Assembly: GCA_964291545.2 (NCBI GenBank)
Contig: OZ219859.1
Location: 62,001 to 126,000, forward strand
DNA length: 64,000 nt
Direction: 5' to 3'
Source of the DNA: G963667675 sp964291545
Lineage (GTDB): Bacteria; Chloroflexota; Dehalococcoidia; Lucifugimonadales; UBA3495
This document shows, piece by piece, positions 45,455 through 53,861 of this stretch (position 1 is its first letter; each line of letters begins with the position of its first letter). The translations under genes and the position numbers were made by a program. Below the pieces are notes generated by a model. The model had not been told where the DNA came from, searched no databases, and was given only the letters and a program-made list of their open reading frames with translations.

Positions 45455-47017
45455 ATGGCTGAAGGGGAGCGCGCGCGAGTCACTAACCGTTCTGCGCTGA
45501 GTGTCCGAATCCGAAGAGCAGCTCAGTATGCCAGGAATGCAGTCCAGGAGCGCCTTACTGGTCATTCAACCGTAGATGATTCTGCATCTGTGCGGGATTA
45601 CTATCGAGAAAGAGACCCAACCAGTAATGCAGAGACCACCCCACCTGAAGGTGAGCATGTAGATCTCCGTTGCATGTGGGCAGTAGAGTTCTACACACCT
45701 TCGCACATAGACAAGTTAGTAAACAACCTTAAGAAACTGGGATGGGACCAAAATGACTTCCCAGGGAGGGAGAGTCCAGCTTCCTGGGTTCGGATTACCC
45801 GTCAGCATTCTGAGGGTGGTAGCTGGCTTAATCTGGGCACGATCAGATCTAGTGACCACGTGAGCGCCTGGCCAATCAGAGACCGTACTGCGCCACTGCC
45901 AACGCATGTTCGCTACGCAAGCGGTGGAATCTACTCCCTGACTCCATCTCTCACGTGTATCGTCATGCGCTTTGTGTTTGAGGACAACTTCCGGTGTCGG
46001 CTAGATGCGATCCTAAGGCAACCGAGACACACGTTCACACGGCCCGTGTCAGGTAACAGCCGTGAAATCCTTAACCCTGAATGGCAGAAGACAGATGACG
46101 TACGCCAGCTCCGGCAAGAGTGCGCAAACTTCGCGGCGGGATGGTTCAAAGAGAATTTGCCGGGGGTGTTCTCTTCAGGCCTTGTTGGAGGTCAATTGCC
46201 CACATGTGAGCTAGTCTCGCTGCGGAAGGCTGAACCGTTTCCAGATCGGAAGAAGGGAGAATATACTCCTTCAGGTTATCTGCGTGTTCTCGATTTGGAG
46301 TTCTCTCCTTCTGTGTGGAAGAGCAAGGACACTCCAAGTCTAAAGTTCTCATTCGGACTATCGTTACGCAGTTCTGAATACCATTCAATCTTCGTGGTTA
46401 AAGAAACCGAGATAGAAAACACCGAACTGTTGAAAGCGTATGGTGGGTTACCCGGACTGGCCACTTATGTCGATATGACTTACCAGGAAATGATTGGCAA
46501 AGTAGCCATACGCCCCTTATTGAATGGCTACAGTAGGCGCCTCAACGAACTTCGCGACGCAGTGACAGCGAAGATTCGGCGCCCATCACGTCGAAGACCT
46601 TCTCGCACTTTGCAGGTACTTGTAGATAATGTTGCATACGATGTTGACATTGCGGCGGTTACGACTGATTTGATTGCATCTACTGAAGAGCCTTCTTGGT
46701 TCTTCCGGAACTTGTCGAGATTCGAGCCGTGGAACGAATGGGAATCTCGCGATTCTTTGGCAGAGGTCTTCCGCCCCACCGTTAACAGACACTCAGTGAT
46801 GCTCAGGGAGACAGCCCAATCTCTGCGCGATCATTTGACACAGTTTGGTTCTCTAATCGCTGCCACAGAGGACGTACGAACCCAGAATAGAATCCTTTGG
46901 CTCACGGTCATTGTCGCCGCCTTGGCATTGGTTACGGTTTTTTCGAGCAGCGCTGACTCAGCACTGGTAGGCTGGGCACAAGACATTTGGGGCCACTTAA
47001 CGTGGTGGAGAGGTTGA
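45455..47017 (+). CDS. Unrecognised tail-anchored protein
   Basis: About 520 residues. I recognise no domain. The first ~30 residues are Arg-rich; the body has mixed strand/helix patterns without a catalytic motif; a single hydrophobic helix (ILWLTVIVAALALVTVF, near 480-496) is followed by a ~24-residue Trp-rich tail, so it is probably membrane-bound with its bulk in the cytoplasm. Codon use is visibly less GC-rich than in flanking genes, and gaps of ~220 nt before and ~256 nt after contrast with the tight packing elsewhere, which suggests transfer. Start ATG 45455 (TTG 45431 is the alternative). Confidence 0.6.
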   Translation: MAEGERARVTNRSALSVRIRRAAQYARNAVQERLTGHSTVDDSASVRDYYRERDPTSNAETTPPEGEHVDLRCMWAVEFYTPSHIDKLVNNLKKLGWDQNDFPGRESPASWVRITRQHSEGGSWLNLGTIRSSDHVSAWPIRDRTAPLPTHVRYASGGIYSLTPSLTCIVMRFVFEDNFRCRLDAILRQPRHTFTRPVSGNSREILNPEWQKTDDVRQLRQECANFAAGWFKENLPGVFSSGLVGGQLPTCELVSLRKAEPFPDRKKGEYTPSGYLRVLDLEFSPSVWKSKDTPSLKFSFGLSLRSSEYHSIFVVKETEIENTELLKAYGGLPGLATYVDMTYQEMIGKVAIRPLLNGYSRRLNELRDAVTAKIRRPSRRRPSRTLQVLVDNVAYDVDIAAVTTDLIASTEEPSWFFRNLSRFEPWNEWESRDSLAEVFRPTVNRHSVMLRETAQSLRDHLTQFGSLIAATEDVRTQNRILWLTVIVAALALVTVFSSSADSALVGWAQDIWGHLTWWRG

Positions 47018-47273
47018 TTGACGGAAGAGCCACTACTGGCCCTTCATAGTCTGATATCACAGGGTAGCCTCAACGGTCTCTAGATTAAGCCCGGACCCCC
47101 CTTTGGCAACCCCAAGTCCCATTAGGCTTGCTCCACCACACTGCAATCGGGGCTGCGACGTCTGGGCACCTCGTATGCCGCTTGCAGCCCTGACACGCCA
47201 GGTGGTACAAAGACCCTAGCCAACCCCGCCCCTTTCTGCCGCCAATGATTCGTTGCAACGGACGGCCCTGCCC

Positions 47274-48578
47274 ATGCGATTGACCCCTTCCAAGATTTTC
47301 TATGGCTGGTTTGTGGTTGCCGCCGTCGCACTGGTGACCTTCGGCGTTTCAGGAGCGCAGTTTTCCTACGGCGTGTTCCTGAAGCCCATGACCGAGGACT
47401 TCGGCTGGACCAGGGCAACCCTGTCGCTGGCCTTCGGCATCACCTTCATGATCTCCGGCTTGCTGCGTCCCGCGGCGGGCTACCTGGCCGACCGCTACAG
47501 CCCCAAGATGGTCGCCATGGCCGGCGTGATCGTGATGGGGGCCATGTTCCTGCTCATACCCCTGGTCCAGGACCTGGTCCAGCTTTACGCCGTATTCGCC
47601 GTGATGGCCATCGGAATCACCCTGGGCGTGGGCCCGATCCTTACCAAGATTGTCAGCAGCTGGTTCTACGGCAATCGCGGGATGGTGCTGGGCCTGGTAT
47701 ACGGCGCCGGCTCGGTAGGCGGCATGGTCCTGGTGCCCGGGGCCTCGCTGTTCGAGGAGCTTGCCGGCTGGAGGCAAGCCTACTGGTTCCTGGGCCTGCT
47801 GTTGCTGGCCGTCATTGTGCCCATCGGGCTGTTGTTCATCAGGAGCCGTCCCGAGGACGTGGGACTGCAGCCGATGGAAGCGCCCGGCGGGTCCGAGGAG
47901 CCGAGCGAGTCCGAGAGCCGGGGGATGACGCTCTTTGGCCGGGACGCTGACTTCCGCGAGGCGGTGGCGACGCCGTTCTTCGCCAAGCTCACCTTTGGGT
48001 ACTTCGTTTGAGGGTACTCGATGAGCTTCGTGCATGCTCACTTCATCACCTACGCAACAGACCTGGGATATCGCCCCCTGGTCGCCGCCGGAGTGTTCAG
48101 CCTCATCGGCGGCTCGGCCCTTATCGGCGCCCTGTTCCTGGGCCGTCTCTCGGACAGGCGCGGCCGGCGGGTGTGGCTGGGCATCTCCTACCACCTGCGC
48201 ACCATGGGTTTCGTCGTGGTGCTGCTGTCCATGGGAGTGCCCTGGGTGGGAATTCCTTCCCTGGGACTCGCGCCCCTCTTGATTGGCGTGCTGCTGGTGG
48301 GCTTCTCCTGGAACGCGGTGGTGTCCATTACCGCGGCCTACGCCTCGGACCGGTTCGGAATCTCCAAGCTGGGGGCAATCTACGGGACCATGTTCGCCGT
48401 GATGCCCGTGGGCTCCGGCCTGGGGGCCTACCTGGGAGGGCTGCTCTACGACTATCGCGGCACCTACGACTGGGCCATCTGGTCCAACATCCTGCTCTTG
48501 TTGGTGTCCGCCATATTGGTCTTCTCCATCCGGGAGCCGCGGCGGCCGGCGATGCTGGGCGTTGCCGCTGCCGATTGA
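47274..48578 (+). CDS. MFS transporter interrupted by one in-frame UGA
   Basis: One continuous frame of 434 codons encodes a 12-helix major facilitator, except for TGA at codon 246 (48009-48011). The N-terminal half (FYGWFVVAAVALVTFG, AGYLADRYSPK) and C-terminal half (AAGVFSLIGG, LGRLSDRRGRR) are both well kept. Around the stop the frame reads TFGYFV-UGA-GYSMSFVHAHF; many relatives have Cys in this FFVCG position. Either the codon is read as selenocysteine (selA is in the window) or the gene is a single-mutation pseudogene. Substrate may be a monocarboxylate; not determined. Start ATG 47274. Confidence 0.72.
48022..48040 (+). other. Small hairpin after the in-frame UGA
   Basis: TGAGC and GCTCA flank a 9-nt loop, 10 nt after the UGA at 48009-48011. 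The distance suits a bacterial SECIS, but the loop lacks a G in its first two bases, which published models usually ask for as I recall. Confidence 0.25.
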
Positions 48579-48637
48579 CTGCCGCACTCCCGACGTTGGC
48601 CCCGGCCCTACAACGTCCATCGGCGCCGTTGCGGCAG
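48579..48637 (+). terminator. Nested inverted repeats after the MFS gene
   Basis: CTGCCGCA (48579-48586) pairs with TGCGGCAG (48630-48637) and, inside it, GACGTTG (48592-48598) pairs with CAACGTC (48611-48617). No T-run follows. It is a strong structure directly after the stop codon. Confidence 0.5.
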
Positions 48638-48764
48638 TTAGCATGGCGTATCTCGGCAGTTGCCATTAAAATGCGGTAGCCATGACCGGCCAGGCGAGCG
48701 ACCGGTGCGCAGGGCTGACCCGGCCCGTACCGGTTCCCCAGACTGATTATTGGGAGGCCAACTG

Positions 48765-49760
48765 ATGGAATTCCGTAAGTTTGGAAACACCGACATCACC
48801 GTTTCGGCCATCGGCATCGGCGGGATGGACTACCGGGTGCCCAACGCCGCCGGGACCAACGGTTGGGGCGGAGACATGGTCGAGGCTATAAACCGCGCCA
48901 TAGACCTGGGGATCACCTGTTTCGATACCGCGGCTACCTACGGCGGCGGGGACTCGGAGCGGATGTACGGCCGGGCTTTGGGACCCCGCCGCAAGGACGT
49001 GGTGTTAATCACCAAGTGCGGCATCGGGTATGCTGACCGGCCCGGGGCTCTGGGCCGGGACAGCCGGAGAGGGCCCGTCCTTGCGTCAATCGACGAGAGC
49101 CTGGAGAGGCTGCGGACGGACTACGTAGACGTGTACTTGATTCACCTGCCGGACTCGACCACGCCCTTCGACGAGACAATGGACGCCCTGGACACCGTGG
49201 TGCAGCAGGGCAAGGCCAGGGCCGTGGGCTTGTGCAACGTGACCATGGAGCAAGTCAAGGAATGCCAGAAGACGCGGCAGGTCGACGTGGTGCAGTGCGG
49301 CTACAACATGTTCGACCGCCGGATGGGCCGGGAGGTCTTCCCCTACTGCGAGGAGCAGGGCATCGGCGTGATGGCCTTCGCTCCCCTGGCCTTCGGAATC
49401 CTCACGGGGACTTTTACCATGGACACCAAGTACCGGGACAACGACACGCGGGCGGTGAGCCGCCCCAATTGGGACGGGGGGATATACACCGACGAGGCCT
49501 ACGAGAGAAACCTGCGGCTGGTCCAGGACCTGAGGGCCGTCGCCGACAAGCGGGGCAAGACATTGCCCCAGCTTGCCTTGAGGTGGGTCCTGTCCAACCC
49601 CTCGGTCAGCGTTGCGCCCATCGGCACCCACAACGTTGCGGAAGTGGAAGAGAACATGGGAGCCCTGGAGTGGGCGCTGTCGGGAGAGGACCTGAGGGAG
49701 ATAGACGAGGTGTTCGCCGGCTACGGCGTGGACACGACGCCAGACCTGCCCATGCCCTGA
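48765..49760 (+). CDS. Aldo/keto reductase
   Basis: 332 residues, (beta/alpha)8 NADPH reductase. The catalytic tetrad is visible: Asp and Tyr in CFDTAATYG, Lys in LITKCG, His in YLIHLPD. The start EFRKFGNTDITVSAIGIGG and the end (SVAPIGTHNVAEVEENMGA) are typical. ATG 48765 follows GGAGG. Substrate unknown. Confidence 0.92.
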   Translation: MEFRKFGNTDITVSAIGIGGMDYRVPNAAGTNGWGGDMVEAINRAIDLGITCFDTAATYGGGDSERMYGRALGPRRKDVVLITKCGIGYADRPGALGRDSRRGPVLASIDESLERLRTDYVDVYLIHLPDSTTPFDETMDALDTVVQQGKARAVGLCNVTMEQVKECQKTRQVDVVQCGYNMFDRRMGREVFPYCEEQGIGVMAFAPLAFGILTGTFTMDTKYRDNDTRAVSRPNWDGGIYTDEAYERNLRLVQDLRAVADKRGKTLPQLALRWVLSNPSVSVAPIGTHNVAEVEENMGALEWALSGEDLREIDEVFAGYGVDTTPDLPMP

Positions 49761-49855
49761 ACGGGCTTGATCACTTTTGCCTGAGCTGGTTCCGTTTGCT
49801 TTTCGAGTATGCGGCCCATTGGCCTAGATATGCCAGAGGCTATAACCGAACGGAA

Positions 49856-49895
49856 CCCCGAGTGGTTGGAGGAACTAGGCCGTGGTTGATAAGCG
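49856..49895 (+). repeat. Repeat copy 1, upstream of the lipoprotein gene
   Basis: Forty bases matching 51338-51377 at 31 of 40 positions, including an exact GTGGTTGGAGGA core. Both copies lie just upstream of a gene (at 49918 and 51423). Confidence 0.7.
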
Positions 49896-49917
49896 ATCTG
49901 GCATGAGGGGGTAGACG

Positions 49918-51168
49918 GTGCGTTGGGTTCGTGAGATATGCTATGCCTGTTTCATGGTGGTGCTTGTACCTGTCGTACTGGCAGCCACCGCCTGTAGTAC
50001 TACCAGCACGGTGGAGGTAGTCCCGCCAACGTTCGAGGTGGTAGTCCAGGCAACGCAAGACGTGATAGACCCGGTGACGGGCGAAGTGTTGGATCTGAGT
50101 GCAGCCATCACGCAGGGGTGTGCCGGAGTTGATGCGAGCAACTTTGATGTGACCATTACCTGGTGGCTTGGTGAAAACGGTGAGGCCGGCACGACGATAA
50201 GAAAGTTTGAAGTGTCTGGAAACGACTATCGAATGACGGATTTCTACCTCGACCCTCTCGATTCTTCCCTGGTGGGTAGAGGCGAGCAAATTCGGAAAGA
50301 TGGTGTTTCGTACGTCCGGGTGACCATAGATGGCGATCCGGAAACCTGGGGGGAGTGGCAAAAGTACAACGGCTATTTTGAAACTGGCCCCGGTCCCTGT
50401 CCGCACATCGACCCTGAATATACCGACATGGTGCGGGTTGGTCCCCGCCATTTTGTCCTGAAGGAGGGTGCTGTGGAAGGCGTGGAAGCGGAATTCTGGC
50501 TAGACGAGAACGGCGCGATCCTCCAGGAGCTTGAGTGGGTTGTCGACATTGGTCGGTTTGGCAAAACCTATTCGGATATCGGAGTGCCCAATCTCATTAC
50601 GGTTCCAGGGGAAACGCCTGCGCCCACGCCGCTATCAGTCTCCGTGGATGATAGGATAGGCGACCATCCCGACATCATTGCGGGAGGAGTGCTGCCCGGT
50701 GACGTTCTTCTTTCAGTCTATTGCAAGAAAAGGCTGGGGCGGTTGATTACGACGGAGAGCTACAGGTACTGTTTGGAAGAATGGGGCTCGGACCGACACC
50801 CCGAGGACTTCGATGAACTCCCCGAGGACTTGGATGAACTTCGCTCAGTGATTGAGGAATGGTTCCCATCCCCCGCAGGGGAACCCCTTATTGCGGAAGG
50901 AGTGCTGTCCGGTGACCTTTATTCACTACATGACCTCCTTCTTTCTGTCTATTGCACGAAAACCAGGCCGGAGAGCCACAGGGCCTGTATGGAACGATGG
51001 GGCTTGGACCGATCCGCAGGCGAGGACTTGGATGAACTCCTCGAGAATCCGAATGAACTCCGCTCAGTGGCTGAGGAATGGTTCCCAGGGTCAGAGGAAT
51101 GGTTTTTAGAGTTTGCCGATCTGGTATTGCAGATAGTTTGGCTTGAGAAACCTCGCCCGGATCCCTAG
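49918..51168 (+). CDS. Secreted lipoprotein with a duplicated C-terminal Cys motif
   Basis: 416 residues from GTG 49918. The signal segment ends VLAATAC followed by STT. The middle (about 60-235) has an LppX/LprAFG-like feel (WWLGENG, EFWLDENGAILQELEWV). The C-terminal third holds two copies of a unit: V-L-x-G-D...LLSVYC...YRYCLEEWG...ELRSVIEEWFP and LLSVYC...HRACMERWG...ELRSVAEEWFP, each with two Cys that could pair. The protein is probably outside the membrane; role unknown. Confidence 0.75.
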   Translation: MRWVREICYACFMVVLVPVVLAATACSTTSTVEVVPPTFEVVVQATQDVIDPVTGEVLDLSAAITQGCAGVDASNFDVTITWWLGENGEAGTTIRKFEVSGNDYRMTDFYLDPLDSSLVGRGEQIRKDGVSYVRVTIDGDPETWGEWQKYNGYFETGPGPCPHIDPEYTDMVRVGPRHFVLKEGAVEGVEAEFWLDENGAILQELEWVVDIGRFGKTYSDIGVPNLITVPGETPAPTPLSVSVDDRIGDHPDIIAGGVLPGDVLLSVYCKKRLGRLITTESYRYCLEEWGSDRHPEDFDELPEDLDELRSVIEEWFPSPAGEPLIAEGVLSGDLYSLHDLLLSVYCTKTRPESHRACMERWGLDRSAGEDLDELLENPNELRSVAEEWFPGSEEWFLEFADLVLQIVWLEKPRPDP

Positions 51169-51250
51169 CGCCGGGCGCGGTTTCGCCTGAAAGCGAATCA
51201 ACCGCGACGTGGGCGCCGGTTCGTGCCTGGGGGTTGTCGTTATGGGAAGA
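51169..51250. other. Gap before the 5S-like sequence
   Basis: GCCGGGCGCGG and complementary GC-rich tracts could fold, but no gene or clear regulatory motif is visible here. Confidence 0.4.
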
Positions 51251-51365
51251 GTGGTCTTCAGAACATGAGGCACCGGTAGACCCGTATGTGTAGAAGGTCC
51301 GGGAGTTAAGCCCCACCACCGGGGAAGTAGTGGAGTCTCCCGGGTGGTTGGAGGAGATAGGCTGC
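51251..51365 (+). ncRNA. 5S-rRNA-like sequence, diverged
   Basis: The 115-nt stretch has the length and layout of 5S rRNA. GTGGTC (51251-51256) pairs with GGCTGC (51360-51365) as helix I; TGAGGC (51266-51271) pairs with GCCCCA (51310-51315) with one mismatch as helix II; CCCG (51281-51284) pairs with CGGG (51300-51303) as helix III. ACCCGT, GAGTTAAGCCCC and GAAGTAGTGG-GTCTCCC resemble 5S segments. The conserved loop C CCAUNCCGAAC is not present, so this may be a pseudogene or another structured RNA. It overlaps repeat copy 2. Confidence 0.32.
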
Positions 51366-51377
51366 GATTGATCAACG
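51338..51377 (+). repeat. Repeat copy 2, upstream of the LLM gene
   Basis: Forty bases matching 49856-49895 at 31 of 40 positions. It overlaps the 3' part of the 5S-like sequence and ends 45 nt before the LLM start codon. Confidence 0.7.
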
Positions 51378-51422
51378 TTCGGCGGGTGAGGATTTGCAAG
51401 ATGGACAACCGGCTAAGTCAAT

Positions 51423-52526
51423 ATGCAAGTCGCAACTAGACTAATTCACGGCTTTGCCGTGTCCGACTGGGACGAGCTTGCCACGTTTGCGGTGGAGGCC
51501 GAGCGGCTGGGCGTCGACAGCATCTGGTCGCCCGAGGCCTGGGGCTTCGACGGCGCCACGCCGTTGGCCTACCTGGCCGCCAAGACCTCCCGCATCAAGC
51601 TGGGCACCGGCGTTCTGCAGATTGGAACCCGCACTCCCGCCAACATGGCCATGACCGCCATGTCCCTCTACTCCATGTCCAAGGGCCGGTTCATCCTGGG
51701 CATCGGCACCAGCGGCCCCCAGGTCATGGAAGGCTTTCACGGCGTGGTCTTCGACGACCCCATACAGCGGACCAGGGAGACCATCGAGATCATGCGGCAG
51801 GTGTTCAGCGGGGAGACCGTGGCCTACCAGGGACGCTTCCACCGCCTGCCAGTGCGCGAGGGCCAGGGTAAGTCGATTCGGGTTGCGGCCCCGCCGGCCC
51901 CCGACATCCCCATTTACGTCGCCTCCCTGGGCCCGCGCAACCTGCGCCTCACCGGGGAGCTTGCCGACGGCTGGGTGGGCAGGTGCTTCATGCCCGAGCA
52001 CGCCGACGTTTTCTTCAGTCACATCAACGAAGGGGCGCTCAAGGCCGGCAGGTCCGTGGACGACCTGGACCTGCAGGGCGGCGGCGACTTGCTCTTCACC
52101 GACGACGTGGACGAGGCGGTAGAGGTCCTGAAGCCGGCCCTGGCCTTCAGCCTGGGGGCCATGGGCTCGCGGCGGTTCAACTACTACAACGCCGCCTACA
52201 GCCGGGCGGGTTACGGCGACGAAGCCAAGCAGATTCAGGAGTTCTGGCTGGCCGGTAAGCGTGAGGAGGCCAGGAAACTGGTCCCGCGCGAAATAGTCCT
52301 CAAGACCAACCTGGTGGGCACCGGCGAAATGGTCAAAGAGCGCATACGGGCCCACCGGGACGCCGGGATAACAACCCTGGGAGTCTCCGTGGGCCACGCT
52401 CCCGCGCCCGGCGGCGGCTTCGGCCCGCCCACGCTGGAACAGCGCATCGAGGCCCTGGGCAGGTTGATGGACTTGGTCAACGAGGTGAATGGGGAGGGTG
52501 GTGGAGGCGGCGCTGATAAGGCCTAA
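51423..52526 (+). CDS. LLM-class (F420-type) flavin oxidoreductase
   Basis: 367-residue luciferase-like TIM barrel. WSPEAWGFDGATPLAYLAAKTSRIKLGTGVLQI and RFILGIGTSGPQVMEGFHG are strong family segments; GELADGWVGRCFMPEH follows. Such proteins often use F420; members are abundant in Chloroflexota and Actinobacteria. Substrate unknown. ATG 51423 lacks a strong ribosome binding site. Confidence 0.88.
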   Translation: MQVATRLIHGFAVSDWDELATFAVEAERLGVDSIWSPEAWGFDGATPLAYLAAKTSRIKLGTGVLQIGTRTPANMAMTAMSLYSMSKGRFILGIGTSGPQVMEGFHGVVFDDPIQRTRETIEIMRQVFSGETVAYQGRFHRLPVREGQGKSIRVAAPPAPDIPIYVASLGPRNLRLTGELADGWVGRCFMPEHADVFFSHINEGALKAGRSVDDLDLQGGGDLLFTDDVDEAVEVLKPALAFSLGAMGSRRFNYYNAAYSRAGYGDEAKQIQEFWLAGKREEARKLVPREIVLKTNLVGTGEMVKERIRAHRDAGITTLGVSVGHAPAPGGGFGPPTLEQRIEALGRLMDLVNEVNGEGGGGGADKA

Positions 52527-52547
52527 GGCCTCACCCGCCCAGATCAG

Positions 52548-52576
52548 TTGCTTTGCGGCTGAGCAAAGTGTATATT
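52548..52576 (+). promoter_or_regulatory. Promoter and operator of the RHH/ParE module
   Basis: TTGCTT (52548-52553), 17 nt, TATATT (52571-52576). The perfect inverted repeat CTTTGC-6-GCAAAG (52551-52568) overlaps the -35 and fills the spacer, a natural site for antitoxin repression. Confidence 0.6.
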
Positions 52577-52611
52577 TGGGAGTAGAAACGTATAAGCATC
52601 TAGGAGGTTGT

Positions 52612-52857
52612 ATGCCCAGGCGTATGACTGTCGTGTTCGATGACGAAGAGCTCTACACCGATCTCAAAGTGACGGCGGCCCGCAATGGCCTGCACGCCAA
52701 GGACATAGTCGCCGAGGCGGTTCGAGATTGGCTGGAGACGAAGGAAGACGAAGAACTGCGCCGGGACTTGGATGAGGCCCGGCGGGAATGGGAAAGCCAG
52801 GGAGGAGTCGATGCCGGAGAGTTCTTCCGGCAGCAGCAGGCAGGCGTCGAGAGCTAG
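52612..52857 (+). CDS. Ribbon-helix-helix antitoxin of a ParE-type pair
   Basis: 81 residues. MPRRMTVVFDDEELYTDLKVTAARNGLHAKDIVAEAVRDWLE is an RHH DNA-binding fold; the acidic C-terminal half should wrap the toxin. AGGAGGT (52602-52608) 3 nt before the ATG is a near-perfect ribosome binding site. The stop is 3 nt before the toxin gene. Confidence 0.85.
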   Translation: MPRRMTVVFDDEELYTDLKVTAARNGLHAKDIVAEAVRDWLETKEDEELRRDLDEARREWESQGGVDAGEFFRQQQAGVES

Positions 52858-52860
52858 CCA

Positions 52861-53124
52861 GTGCCCTACAGGGTAGAACTGGCTCCGGCAGCCCAGCGGG
52901 ATTTGAGACGACTGAACCCTGAAGTGATCGGCAGGTTATCGGGCGTCATCCAATCTTTGGCCGACACGCCCAGACCAGTAAATTCCCGTAAGATTCGCGG
53001 CCAAGACCATGCTTGGCGGGTCCGGATGGGCCGGTACCGGATCATCTATGACGTTTACGACGACCGCTCGTTGGTCCTGGTGCTCAAGGTGGACCTTCGC
53101 CGCGAATCAACGTACCGGTTGTGA
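52861..53124 (+). CDS. RelE/ParE-family toxin
   Basis: 87 residues from GTG 52861: YRVELAPAAQRDLRRLNPEV, RKIRGQDHAWRVRMGRYRIIYDVYDDRSLVLVLKV is the RelE/ParE core. RelE toxins cut mRNA on the ribosome; ParE toxins poison gyrase; sequence alone does not tell which. Partner is the RHH antitoxin upstream. Confidence 0.88.
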   Translation: MPYRVELAPAAQRDLRRLNPEVIGRLSGVIQSLADTPRPVNSRKIRGQDHAWRVRMGRYRIIYDVYDDRSLVLVLKVDLRRESTYRL

Positions 53125-53164
53125 GAATTTTGTCGTCCTGGGAATGCCCAACAAGACAACATAA

Positions 53165-53196
53165 GTGTTGACAACAACACAACTGTTGTGCATGAT
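53165..53196 (+). promoter_or_regulatory. hicAB promoter with two overlapping operators
   Basis: TTGACA (53168-53173), 17 nt, CATGAT (53191-53196). The spacer holds CACAAC-T-GTTGTG (53178-53190), and GTGTTG-ACAA-CAACAC (53165-53180) shares one arm. Transcription would begin 1-2 nt before GTG 53205, so the mRNA is nearly leaderless. Confidence 0.65.
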
Positions 53197-53204
53197 ATGC
53201 AAAG

Positions 53205-53393
53205 GTGAACGCAAGAGAACTGCGACGCTGGCTGAGAAGGCAGGGCTGCACTTTTCATACTCATAAGGGCGGCAGCGGACATCTTACCGTCCGGCTGGGA
53301 GACCGCACCAGTCAGTTGCCGATGCACGGGGGCAGCAAGGACTTGGGACGGGGTCTGGTAGCCAAGATCAAGAAAGACCTGGGGTTGGACTGA
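53205..53393 (+). CDS. hicA: HicA toxin
   Basis: 62 residues from GTG 53205. Layout is HicA-like: ARELRRWLRRQGCTFHTHKGGSGHLTVRL, with the catalytic His26 in GSGH. HicA is an mRNA interferase of dsRBD fold. The stop overlaps the antitoxin ATG (TGATG). Confidence 0.88.
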   Translation: MNARELRRWLRRQGCTFHTHKGGSGHLTVRLGDRTSQLPMHGGSKDLGRGLVAKIKKDLGLD

Positions 53394-53836
53394 TGCTTGC
53401 ATATCCCATAACCCTCGAAGATGATGACGGGACTTTGCTGGCGACTTCCCCCGACTTCCCGGAGTTGACCACCTTTGGCGACGACCGGGAGGAGGCCGTC
53501 GCCCGCGCCGGCCACGCGCTGGAGGAGGCGATAGCAGCGCGCATCCACTTTCGCCAGGACATTCCGGAGCCGTCCCCGGGTGAGACCTATGCCGTATTGC
53601 CGACGCTGACCTCGGTGAAGGTGATGCTGTACCAGGGGATGAGGGAGCAGGGCATCGGCAAGGCGGAGCTTGCCCGGCGCCTTGGGTGGCACCTGCCGCA
53701 GGTCGACCGGGCGTTGGACATTCAGCACCGTTCTCGACTGGACATGATGGACACGGCCCTGGGAGCCATCGGCCGGCGGTTGCACGTGACTGCGGCGGAT
53801 TCCCCGGTCACGGCATCGACGGCTGCTGGAGAATAG
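53393..53836 (+). CDS. hicB: HicB antitoxin
   Basis: 147 residues. First half ITLEDDDGTLLATSPDFPELTTFGDDREEAVARAGHALEEAI is the HicB RNase H-like fold; second half carries an HTH-like segment (GIGKAELARRLGWHLPQVDRALDIQHRS) expected to bind the operator at 53165-53190. Confidence 0.9.
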   Translation: MLAYPITLEDDDGTLLATSPDFPELTTFGDDREEAVARAGHALEEAIAARIHFRQDIPEPSPGETYAVLPTLTSVKVMLYQGMREQGIGKAELARRLGWHLPQVDRALDIQHRSRLDMMDTALGAIGRRLHVTAADSPVTASTAAGE

Positions 53837-53861
53837 AGTTCTCCCGCCGCCAGCCACACCC

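Noticed and set aside
49856..49917. tRNA-Ser/Leu-like gene (CCGAGTGGTTGGAGG resembles a D-arm)
   Set aside because: No acceptor stem, anticodon arm or T-arm can be formed around it.
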